From NCBI GenBank assembly GCA_002422395.1, contig DIUY01000030.1:258800-322799 (forward strand): 64,000 bases of DNA, given 5' to 3'. The notes beneath the pieces are model-generated. The model did not search any database, was not told the origin of the DNA, and saw only the letters and a program-made list of their open reading frames with translations. Both the position numbers and the translations under genes were made by a program. This document shows positions 34,237 through 42,184 of this stretch, in pieces. The stretch is from Methylococcaceae bacterium UBA6146. Lineage in GTDB: Bacteria; Pseudomonadota; Gammaproteobacteria; Methylococcales; Methylomonadaceae. The stretch's first letter is position 1, and the number at the start of each line of letters is the position of its first letter.

Positions 34237-35865
34237 ATGCCTAAAAACTCCGCTGAAACACTTTTCCCCTGCCCTTTTTCCAAGGGCTATGGTATCCCCG
34301 CCCAACAAGCTTGGTGGTTGCTGAAAATATTTTTAACTTACCGCCTCACCTTGGCCAGCCTGTTTATGGTCTTGATTTATGGGCGCGTGGAATTCCCCGA
34401 TTTTAGCGCCCATTACAACACGCTCTATACTTACAGTAGCCAAAGTTACCTGATCATCACCTTGGTGTCAGGTGTCTGCATTTTATGGCGGCTAACCTCT
34501 TATACCATACAAGCGCAACTGCTTATTTTTACTGATATTATTATCCTTACCTTACTGATGCATGCTTGCGGTGGCATTAAAAGCGGCATAGGTATTTTGC
34601 TTGCGGTCTCTATCGCATCGGGTGGCTTGTTGATAGGTGGGCGTTGCGCCATGCTGTTTGCCGCCCTTGCCGCCTTGTCCGTGTTGTCTGAACAGGTTGT
34701 TACCGAGCAGTACCGTAATGTTGACAACGGTGCTTATACCTATGCGGGGATGTTAGGTGCGGCATTTTTTACGATAGCCTTGCTGGCTCATGTTCTTGCA
34801 AAGCGCAGTGAGGAAGCCCTCCTGCTTGCCAAAGAGCAAAAGCAGACCATCATTAGACTGGAAGACCTTAACCAACATATTATTCGGCAACTGCAATCAG
34901 GCATCATCATCACTGACCAGCATCAAACAATCCACATAGCCAATGAATCGGCCTTACGGCTGACCAATTTAACGGCCACACCGAATAATCTTAACAGTGT
35001 CTCGTCACAGTTGGCGTTCGCTTTCCAGGCTTGGCTAAGCAATCCGGCACACGCTTTTATGCAACTTGAAACCGCTGGCCAAAACACCCTCCATACCCAT
35101 TTTGAAGTGTTGCCAACACAGTATGAGGTCTTTTACATGATCACCATTGAAGACGCCATCCTTTATAACCAACGGTTGCAACAAAGCAAACTCGCTTCGC
35201 TAGGGCGCCTGACTGCCAGTATTGCCCACGAAATACGCAACCCCCTAGGGGCAATAAGCCACGCCGGGCAGTTACTGTCAGAAATGCCCAACTTGTCCAG
35301 CCAAGACCAGCGCTTGACGGAAATCATAAAAAACCATTGCGAGCGTGTGAATTATATTATCCAAGATATTTTGCAGCTCTCCAGAAGGACTGATTCGAGA
35401 CGGGAAAAAATTCTGTTGGACATATGGCTCGATGATTATCTGCACGACTTTACCCGGACGCATAGCATAGCGGCTGAAACTTTCGTGTTTTCAGCCGCTG
35501 AGCAACCTTTGCCTGCCATTATCGACCCTGGGCAGTTGAAGCAAATTATGGATAATCTCTGCCAAAATGCGTTGCGTTATGGCAAACCGGAGCTAGGGGT
35601 GATAAAGGTGCGGGCCTTAATGTTGCAAAACTCACCCTGTATAGAAATAATTGATAATGGCGGCGGCATCAACCCCGAACATCTCAAACACCTGTTTGAA
35701 CCTTTTTTTACAACCTCATCAACCGGCACCGGTTTAGGGTTATATATTTCAAAGGAATTAGCCGAGCTAAACCAAGCTAAATTGAGCTATTATTTAACCC
35801 CTGAAAACCACAGCTGTTTTCGACTCTGTCTGATGGATGCGGAAAGAAACTTAATTGCCCTATGA
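34237..35865 (+). CDS. pilS: Sensor histidine kinase PilS type
   Basis: A 542-residue inner-membrane kinase of the PilS/NtrB group that controls type IV pilin transcription with PilR. The first 190 residues hold six hydrophobic segments, then a PAS-like region (about 205-300), HisKA with LTASIAHEIRNPLGAISHAGQLL, and an ATPase domain with LCQNALRYG, DNGGGINPEHL, and GTGLGLYISKELAE. The stop overlaps the pilR start (ATGA). No pilin genes are in the window, so the regulon is inferred from family. Confidence 0.87.
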   Translation: MPKNSAETLFPCPFSKGYGIPAQQAWWLLKIFLTYRLTLASLFMVLIYGRVEFPDFSAHYNTLYTYSSQSYLIITLVSGVCILWRLTSYTIQAQLLIFTDIIILTLLMHACGGIKSGIGILLAVSIASGGLLIGGRCAMLFAALAALSVLSEQVVTEQYRNVDNGAYTYAGMLGAAFFTIALLAHVLAKRSEEALLLAKEQKQTIIRLEDLNQHIIRQLQSGIIITDQHQTIHIANESALRLTNLTATPNNLNSVSSQLAFAFQAWLSNPAHAFMQLETAGQNTLHTHFEVLPTQYEVFYMITIEDAILYNQRLQQSKLASLGRLTASIAHEIRNPLGAISHAGQLLSEMPNLSSQDQRLTEIIKNHCERVNYIIQDILQLSRRTDSRREKILLDIWLDDYLHDFTRTHSIAAETFVFSAAEQPLPAIIDPGQLKQIMDNLCQNALRYGKPELGVIKVRALMLQNSPCIEIIDNGGGINPEHLKHLFEPFFTTSSTGTGLGLYISKELAELNQAKLSYYLTPENHSCFRLCLMDAERNLIAL

Positions 35866-37205
35866 AAAAACCATTAATTTTGATTGTCGATGACGAACCT
35901 GACATCCGGGAATTGCTGGAAATCACGTTCAATCGGATGGCCATTGAAACTTGCAGCGCTGAAAATGTCCATAGCGCCAAGTCATTATTAAACAAAACGG
36001 ATTTTGATCTTTGCCTGACTGATATGCGCCTGCCCGATGGCAACGGCCTGGAACTGGTTGACCTTATCCAGCTTATGGCCAAACCCATTCCGGTTGCCGT
36101 AATTACTGCCCATGGCAATATGGACACGGCGATTTTGGCCATGAAAAAAGGGGCGTTTGATTTTATTTCCAAGCCTGTCGATTTGACGGTGCTCAGGCAA
36201 CTCGTCAGCACCGCGCTCAAGCTTACCGGCCCGATCAACACAAAAGAACGGCGCATGCGGCATCTGCTGCTGGGCGAGTCTGACATTATGCGGGAAATAC
36301 GTTCTAAAATTGGCAAGCTTGCCCGAAGCCAAGCGCCCGTCTACATTAGCGGCGCATCTGGGTCTGGCAAAGAGCTGGTCGCCCGCCTCATCCACCAGCA
36401 AAGCCCGCGTAGCGACCACCCTTTTATTGCCATAAACTGTGGCGCAATCCCACCTGAGCTAATGGAAAGTGAGTTTTTCGGCCATAAAAAAGGCAGCTTC
36501 ACCGGTGCGGTCACTGATAAAAAAGGCTTGTTCCAAGCCGCTGATGGCGGCACTTTATTTCTTGATGAAGTGGCTGATCTGCCACAATCTTTGCAAGTAA
36601 AGTTGTTGCGGGCGATCCAAGAAAAAAAAATTCGCCCCGTTGGCGAAAACCAGGAAATTCCGGTCAACATCCGGCTGTTAAGCGCCACTCACAAAAATCT
36701 TGCTGAAATTGTGCAAAACGGCAGTTTTAGGCAGGATTTATTTTACCGAATCAATGTGATTGACCTTCATCTCCCGCCGTTGCGTGAGCGCAGCTCTGAC
36801 ATCCCATTGCTCACCCAACACATTTTGACCCAATTGGCCGAAGCCAATGGCACAGCAATGCCGAAATTATCAGATCAGGCTCTTACCGCGTTACAGCAAT
36901 ACCCTTTTCCGGGCAACGTGCGCGAGCTTGAAAACATTCTGGAGAGAGCTTTGGCGTTATATGATGGCAACCATATAGAGCTTGATGATTTGAACTTGCC
37001 GTTGCTGATCAACCAAACCACTGATGTTGTGGGTTATAATCCGGCATTAGGCACCTTGGAAGACTACCTCGAAGAGATTGAAAAAAAAGCCATTGCCAAT
37101 GCATTGGAAGACAACAAATGGAACAAAACAGCCGCAGCGAAACAACTAGGGCTGTCTTTTAGATCATTCCGTTACCGCTTAAAAAAACTTAATATGGAGG
37201 ATTAA
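35862..37205 (+). CDS. pilR: Sigma-54-dependent response regulator PilR type
   Basis: A 447-residue NtrC-family activator. Receiver domain (1-120) with the acidic pair VDDEPD and acceptor Asp in LTDMRLPDG. AAA+ domain (about 135-370): Walker A GASGSGKE, the sigma-54 contact loop as GSFTGA, Walker B LFLDEV, and Arg finger FRQDLFYRI. C-terminal Fis-type helix-turn-helix (about 405-445) with TAAAKQLGLSFRSFRYRL. Coupled to pilS. Its TAA shares four bases (TTAA) with the stop of the convergent gene at 37202. Confidence 0.9.
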   Translation: MKKPLILIVDDEPDIRELLEITFNRMAIETCSAENVHSAKSLLNKTDFDLCLTDMRLPDGNGLELVDLIQLMAKPIPVAVITAHGNMDTAILAMKKGAFDFISKPVDLTVLRQLVSTALKLTGPINTKERRMRHLLLGESDIMREIRSKIGKLARSQAPVYISGASGSGKELVARLIHQQSPRSDHPFIAINCGAIPPELMESEFFGHKKGSFTGAVTDKKGLFQAADGGTLFLDEVADLPQSLQVKLLRAIQEKKIRPVGENQEIPVNIRLLSATHKNLAEIVQNGSFRQDLFYRINVIDLHLPPLRERSSDIPLLTQHILTQLAEANGTAMPKLSDQALTALQQYPFPGNVRELENILERALALYDGNHIELDDLNLPLLINQTTDVVGYNPALGTLEDYLEEIEKKAIANALEDNKWNKTAAAKQLGLSFRSFRYRLKKLNMED

Positions 37206-37630
37206 GCCCGGTATTTATCCAAGGCTTCAAACTTTATCAGCGCTTGCTTGATTGCCGCCTCTGTTGGCTCATCCAATTCACTATTTTTATAGACCTTTTC
37301 AAGCAGCCCCTCAACCACTAACGCCTCTTTTATCCAGCGCTTAACAAACCGGTAGTTATTGGCTATTTTAGTTATTTCGCCGGTTTTTGGATCCCGCACC
37401 CCACCTTTACTACTATTTTTAGCTATTTGGGCAGGCACCGCCCCAACGGGCGGCTCTTTAGGCCCATTTTTCGGCTTTGGTGTTGTCCTGACAATGGCCT
37501 GCACTTCAGGCGCAACTTTAGGCGTTGTCGGCTTAACTGTAGGTTTATTTGCCGTTTGTTGGCCGCCGACAATCTCATAAACAACATAAGCGACAAAAAT
37601 AGTCGTTAATATAAATAGCACTTCAGTCAT
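37202..37630 (-). CDS. Hypothetical single-pass membrane protein
   Basis: 142 residues when started at the ATG at 37630, which has GAGGGTT just upstream; an extension to 37705 lacks support. One N-terminal membrane helix (VLFILTTIFVAYVVYEIV), then a Pro/Thr/Lys-rich linker (about 25-70) and a C-terminal soluble part containing RDPKTGEITKIANNYRFVKRWIKEALV. I do not recognise a family. It converges on pilR with overlapping stops. Upstream, 37631-37963 shows no gene or clear structure. Confidence 0.65.
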   Translation of the reverse strand: MTEVLFILTTIFVAYVVYEIVGGQQTANKPTVKPTTPKVAPEVQAIVRTTPKPKNGPKEPPVGAVPAQIAKNSSKGGVRDPKTGEITKIANNYRFVKRWIKEALVVEGLLEKVYKNSELDEPTEAAIKQALIKFEALDKYRA

Positions 37631-37963
37631 AACCCTCACCCTACCCCATAAATTAATTTTTATTATTATCACCGCAGAACCTATTTCCACGCGTGAAAGC
37701 AGCAAAACAAATTACTAAGAAGCCACTAAAAACCAAGCCCGGCATGAAAAATCGCCCAAAACCCTCATATGCATCCTGTACAGGCCGATTTCCCACGCTT
37801 TTTATGCCGTGTATCGACCCAGACCCGCAATGTTTTTAACCCGCTTCTAAGCTTCGGAATATACCAGAAGCCAACGTGCTAGGGAATTACTTGGCCATTC
37901 TAATTGCTGGATATATCAAGAGTTTCATGCCAACCATGGCATCTGTCTATAAGGTAACCGCGA
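37631..37963. other. 333-bp stretch without recognisable gene
   Basis: No open frame with coding character, repeat of the families seen elsewhere, or strong hairpin was found. It borders the decayed metallopeptidase-like gene that starts at 37964. Confidence 0.5.
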
Positions 37964-38382
37964 ATGTCTTTTAATACATCGATGCACTCATGGGCTCAAC
38001 TGAATTATTCGGGTATGGGTATTAATGAAGTATGGGGAAAAGATTTGGCGGCTGTCAACAAGGCTTTGCGGATGAATGTTGACGTTAACTTTCATCCCGT
38101 TGGCTGCAATACGGTTAAAAGTCTAATCGACCATGAGTTTGCCCATCAATTGGATGAATTGCTGGGGATAAAAAAACTGGCACCGGTTATTTCTCTCGAT
38201 GATGATGCACTAAACGAAACGCGGGCATAAAATCACAAGTGCCTGAATATGTGGGGGATAGCATAGATGAATTTATTGCTGAATGTTGGTCTGAATTTTA
38301 AAACAACCCAAATCCATGCCATTTTGCGCGTGCAGTAGCTAAGGTGATTAACGATGAGTATACAAAAAAATTCCCCGATTGA
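37964..38382 (+). pseudogene. Decayed zincin-like metallopeptidase gene (phage head-morphogenesis-like)
   Basis: The first 88 codons contain IDHEFAHQLDELLG, an HExxH zinc-protease motif, after a stretch of the kind seen in phage or mobile-element zincin-like proteins. The frame ends at 38230, but the homologous reading continues after a one-base shift (about 38227-38230) as SQVPEYVGDSIDEFIAECW and, beyond an in-frame TAA at 38299-38301, as NNPNPCHFARAVAKVINDE. Such proteins normally continue EFFAE..xEYLNSPNP, so the TAA probably replaces a Leu codon. AAGG lies 8 nt before the ATG. Two independent lesions indicate a dead gene of mobile origin. Confidence 0.65.
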
Positions 38383-38512
38383 TCCTGAGCAGTTTTTAAA
38401 AAAACTGATCGATGAAACATCAGGAATAATCCGTAGTGGTTTGTGTAATACGCCTGAATATCAGAAAGAATTTGATGATCGGCAAAAAAATAAGCCTCCA
38501 GAAACCGAGTAA
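38354..38512 (+). CDS. Small hypothetical protein in decayed patch
   Basis: 52 codons starting MSIQKNSPIDPEQFLKKLID, charged and without membrane helix. AAGGTG lies 7 nt upstream, and it overlaps the end of the preceding pseudogene as a downstream partner gene would. It may be a surviving partner of that gene or itself a remnant. After it, up to metZ at 38684, only an 19-codon frame (38518) and AT-rich DNA remain. Confidence 0.4.
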   Translation: MSIQKNSPIDPEQFLKKLIDETSGIIRSGLCNTPEYQKEFDDRQKNKPPETE

Positions 38513-38683
38513 ACTAAATGGCAACTGTCGAAACCAATGATGATGGAATATTGCTGGCTTTGCAGCGGTTGATTTAATTTTACTTTACCTTGCCGACACA
38601 TAACTTTTACCGTCTTCTTTAATGGCTGTTAAAAAACAATGTTAAAATTATTTTCTTTAAACGGACCTTCTTTTAAATAAGCC

Positions 38684-39865
38684 ATGAACGATATTAATTG
38701 GAACGATTATAGCTTGGAAACTCAGGCAATCAGGGCAGGACACCACCGTACTCATGAAGACGAGCACAGCATCCCAATTTTTACGACGTCCAGTTATGTC
38801 TTTAAAAGCGCCGAAGAAGCGGCGTTGCGCTTTACCGGACAAAAACCGGGCAATATCTATTCGCGTTTCACCAACCCTACCGTCAGCGCGTTTCAGGAAC
38901 GGCTGGCGCTAATGGAGAAAGGCGAACGCTGTCTGGCGTTTGCATCCGGCATGGCGGCAATTATGGCGGTTGGGATGGGGTTGCTTAGGGCGGGCGACCA
39001 TATCGTTTGTTCGCGCGGCGTGTTCGGCAATACCGTTTTGATGTTCCAGAACTATTTCGGCAAATTCGGCGTCACCACCGATTTTGTCGATTTGACCGAT
39101 ATGGCGGCGTGGGCCTCAGCAATTAAACCGTCTACGCGGTTTTTGTTTCTGGAAACGCCGTCTAACCCGTTGACCGACATTGCCGACATTGCCGCGCTTG
39201 CCGATCTTGCCCACCAGCACGGTTGCCTGCTTATCGTCGACAATTGCTTTTGCACGCCCGTGCTGCAAAAACCATTGGTATTAGGCGCCGATATTGTTGT
39301 GCATTCGGCGACCAAATACATTGATGGGCAAGGCCGTTGTGTCGGCGGTGCCGTTGTCGCCAACGAAGAGATCATAGAAAAGCAGATTTACCCTTATCTA
39401 CGCACCGGCGGCGCGACGATGAGCCCTTTTAACGCTTGGGTATTTTTATCCGGTCTGGAAACCTTGGCGATCAGGATGAAAGCACATTGTGAGAATGCGT
39501 TTGAACTGGCCAAATGGCTGGAGCAGCAATCTGGCATAGCCAAAGTCCATTATCCCGGCCTGTCATCCCATGCCCAGCACGAATTGGCAAAGCACCAACA
39601 AAGCCACTTTGGCGGCATCGTCAGCTTCGAATTGACTGGTGGCAAAGATCACGCGTGGCGGTTAATAGATGCGACTGAAATGCTCTCGATCACCGCAAAC
39701 CTAGGCGATGTAAAAACCACCATCACCCACCCAGCCACCACGACGCATGGCCGGTTAACGCCTGAAGCTAGGGCTGATGCGGGCATCAAGGATGGCTTGG
39801 TCAGAGTTTCTGTAGGCTTGGAAGACATTGATGACATTAAAAAAGACCTATCAAAAGGCCTCTAA
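38684..39865 (+). CDS. metZ: O-succinylhomoserine sulfhydrylase
   Basis: PLP enzyme that makes homocysteine directly from O-succinylhomoserine and sulfide (methionine biosynthesis). The 393-residue product is of the Cys/Met-metabolism gamma family: YSRFTNPTVSAFQERLA, LAFASGMAAIMA, LFLETPSNPL, and the PLP lysine in VVHSATKYIDGQGR. MetZ is preferred over MetB/MetC because of the RCVGGAVV and C-terminal DAGIKDGLVRVSVGLED patterns, though substrate choice cannot be read with certainty. Alone; its usual neighbours purF or cvpA are absent. Confidence 0.88.
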   Translation: MNDINWNDYSLETQAIRAGHHRTHEDEHSIPIFTTSSYVFKSAEEAALRFTGQKPGNIYSRFTNPTVSAFQERLALMEKGERCLAFASGMAAIMAVGMGLLRAGDHIVCSRGVFGNTVLMFQNYFGKFGVTTDFVDLTDMAAWASAIKPSTRFLFLETPSNPLTDIADIAALADLAHQHGCLLIVDNCFCTPVLQKPLVLGADIVVHSATKYIDGQGRCVGGAVVANEEIIEKQIYPYLRTGGATMSPFNAWVFLSGLETLAIRMKAHCENAFELAKWLEQQSGIAKVHYPGLSSHAQHELAKHQQSHFGGIVSFELTGGKDHAWRLIDATEMLSITANLGDVKTTITHPATTTHGRLTPEARADAGIKDGLVRVSVGLEDIDDIKKDLSKGL

Positions 39866-39941
39866 CCCAGCATGTGTTGCTTCAATACCTTTTATAAACC
39901 AGGCCTGATTAGCTACCCGGACGCCAAGGCACTGTAATAAT

Positions 39942-40207
39942 CTATTCACGTAGCGGCGGCGCATTATTCAAATTCGTACCAACTACACCTTGGGACGGCG
40001 TCACACCAGTCACTAGCCACTGATGATTTGATCAAAATCACTGGCTTCCAAGTAAAATAACTCCGCTTTGCCCCCCCCCTTTGCCGCCTTCATCTTATTC
40101 TGGATGCAGGCAGTGTCCTTAATGTCTAATCTGGCAGTCTTATCACCGCAGTGTCTGTTTATACGAATGCTACCCCCGTCCATCATTGCCAAATAACCGC
40201 CACCCAT
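39942..40207 (-). pseudogene. Small unknown gene with apparent C-terminal frameshift
   Basis: The open frame 40013-40207 encodes 64 residues (MGGGYLAMMDGGSIRINRHC at the start, DTACIQNKMKAAKGGG in the middle), ending DQIISG-stop. Directly after, another frame continues coherently as LVTGVTPSQGVVGTNLNNAP to a TAG at 39942-39944, so a single-base shift near 40017 seems to split one gene. I do not recognise a family. A GAG lies about 8 nt upstream of the ATG. The rest of 39866-40362 holds no gene; the right end has the dapA promoter. Confidence 0.4.
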
Positions 40208-40310
40208 TTAAAAACTCAAAAAACCCTTAAATTTTTGGATTTTTACCCTTCGCTTTTACAAGCCCCACCACAATAAATTATCTATCAGGCTGAAGTTTTC
40301 AGTATTTGCT

Positions 40311-40319
40311 TGTTATAAT
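40311..40319 (+). promoter_or_regulatory. Extended -10 promoter element for dapA
   Basis: TGTTATAAT is a consensus -10 hexamer with the TGn extension, 44 bp upstream of the dapA ATG. The -35 region at about 40291 (TGAAGT) is poor, as allowed with an extended -10. Confidence 0.55.
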
Positions 40320-40362
40320 GCTGAGGTTTTATAACCGTATCAATTCTGTTTCGAGAGATTTC

Positions 40363-41238
40363 ATGATTCAAGGTAGTATCGTAGCATTAGTGACACCGAT
40401 GGATGAAAGCGGTGCAGTCGATCAGGAAAGCCTGGAAAAACTGGTCCACTTCCATATTGGGCAAGGCACTGATGCCCTAGTCGCCGTCGGCACAACCGGC
40501 GAATCAGCAACGCTAGATGAAGAAGAACACTGCGATGTTATCAAAGCCGTTGTCAAATATGCCGCTGGCAAAATACCGGTTATTGCTGGCACCGGCGCCA
40601 ATTCAACCACTGAAGCGATTAATTTGACGCGGTGTGCCAAAGAAGCTGGCGCAAACGCCTGTTTAATCGTCACACCTTATTACAATAAGCCTACACAACA
40701 AGGCTTGTACCTGCATCATAAAGCCATTAACGATACGGTTGATATTCCACAGATTTTATACAATGTGCCCGGACGCACCGCCTGCGACATGTTGCCTGAA
40801 ACCGTAGGCCGCCTGGCGCAATTAACTAATATTGTCGGCATTAAAGAAGCGACAGGAGACCTGTCCCGAATCAAGCAAATCCGTGACTTAACGGGGGCTG
40901 ATTTTGCGATATATACCGGAGATGATGCAAGCAGCCGCGAGTTTTGTCTTTTAGGCGGAAACGGCTCAATTACCGTCACCGGTAATGTGGCCCCCAAATT
41001 AGTCCATGACATGATCGCCGCCGCCATGGGTGGCGACAACGAAACTGCCTTGGCAATTGACAGCAAATTAACGGCGCTACATAACATGCTATTTATCCAA
41101 TCAAACCCTATTCCAGTTAAATGGGCCCTCGCTGAAATGGGCTTGATGGGCAAAGGCATCCGCTTACCCTTAACCTGGTTGACTGAAGATTGCTTTGATG
41201 CGGTGCGTGATGCAATGCGCCAAGCGGATGTCATTTAA
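40363..41238 (+). CDS. dapA: 4-hydroxy-tetrahydrodipicolinate synthase
   Basis: First committed step of lysine/diaminopimelate synthesis: condenses pyruvate with aspartate semialdehyde. 291 residues from the ATG at 40363 (GAGAG upstream); the frame opens earlier at 40306, but that includes the promoter. TIM-barrel features: VGTTGESATL, TPYYNKPTQQG (Tyr of the catalytic triad), NVPGRTACDM with Arg, and the Schiff-base Lys in VGIKEATGD. Followed after 4 bp by bamC, the classic dapA-bamC order. Confidence 0.95.
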   Translation: MIQGSIVALVTPMDESGAVDQESLEKLVHFHIGQGTDALVAVGTTGESATLDEEEHCDVIKAVVKYAAGKIPVIAGTGANSTTEAINLTRCAKEAGANACLIVTPYYNKPTQQGLYLHHKAINDTVDIPQILYNVPGRTACDMLPETVGRLAQLTNIVGIKEATGDLSRIKQIRDLTGADFAIYTGDDASSREFCLLGGNGSITVTGNVAPKLVHDMIAAAMGGDNETALAIDSKLTALHNMLFIQSNPIPVKWALAEMGLMGKGIRLPLTWLTEDCFDAVRDAMRQADVI

Positions 41239-41242
41239 CACT

Positions 41243-42064
41243 ATGAAAAAAAACAATCCGCTTATAACTTTAGTTGGGGCTGCCGTATTACTCAACTTGA
41301 CGGCCTGCACTTATATCAAGAACCTATTTCCTGATAAAGAAAAAGACTACCAATTCACCACCGAAATTCCTGCGCTAGTTTTGCCCGCCAATTTAGGTAA
41401 AAACGCGGGATTAAAAACACCGGCAACTGTAGCTGCGCCCTCGCCTGCTACCGATAAGAAAACTGATACGCCCATCGGAACGGCGACTGACAACACGCCC
41501 AATGAAAACCCTGTCTCCGATTCAACCGCTGTTGCCAATAACCAACCCGCTGATTCCGCGATAGCCATAACAGCATTTCCAGACGAACCGACCATAGTTG
41601 AGACACCTATCGATAATGTCAATGGCGCAACCGATGCCATAGCCCCAACGGCAAAGCCTGAAGCCATTCCAGTTGAGCTGATTAAAGTGGCTGATGGCAA
41701 TGCCCACCTACGTCTTGGCGTACCGCCCGATAAAGCATGGCGCACTATTGACAAAGCCTTAAGCCGCAAAGGCGTTGAAGTCACTAACCGTGACAAGCAA
41801 GAAAACACCTTCAACATCCATTATGACCCCAACGAAAAAAAACTTGAAGATGGCTCATTATGGGACGAGGCGCTTTTTATATTCAGCGGGTTTCAAGGGG
41901 ATGAAAAAGAGTTTTTTGTTAAGCTAATAGACAAATCAACAGAGACCAAGCAACAAACTGATGTTGTCATCCTCGATAAAACACAGCAACAGTCTAGTGA
42001 TGCGGGTGCGTTGAATCTGCTGAATCTTTTGCAGGAAACTATCAAAACTGATTTTGCCAAATAA
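41243..42064 (+). CDS. bamC: Outer membrane assembly lipoprotein BamC
   Basis: Accessory lipoprotein of the BAM complex. 273 residues from the ATG at 41243. Lipoprotein signal with lipobox LTAC (Cys at about 20), a long disordered Ala/Thr/Pro-rich segment (about 45-140), and a C-terminal helix-grip region (VADGNAHLRLGVPPDKAWRT in outline) typical of BamC/NlpB. Only one clear helix-grip domain is evident, so it is probably shorter in folded content than E. coli BamC (344). Identification rests on position after dapA and the C-terminal pattern. Confidence 0.82.
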   Translation: MKKNNPLITLVGAAVLLNLTACTYIKNLFPDKEKDYQFTTEIPALVLPANLGKNAGLKTPATVAAPSPATDKKTDTPIGTATDNTPNENPVSDSTAVANNQPADSAIAITAFPDEPTIVETPIDNVNGATDAIAPTAKPEAIPVELIKVADGNAHLRLGVPPDKAWRTIDKALSRKGVEVTNRDKQENTFNIHYDPNEKKLEDGSLWDEALFIFSGFQGDEKEFFVKLIDKSTETKQQTDVVILDKTQQQSSDAGALNLLNLLQETIKTDFAK

Positions 42065-42184
42065 CGGGGCAGTGGCTTTAACGGATTATTGCCGATTATT
42101 ATAAACACGGCGTAAGCTCGGCAAACTCAATTATAAAGCGCCGGGGAACGCTAACCCCAACTAAACACCACCACCTTAGTCCTT

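Noticed and set aside
37964..38512. Intact prophage
   Set aside because: Only one decayed phage-like gene and a small overlapping frame are present; no integrase, capsid or tail genes are seen.
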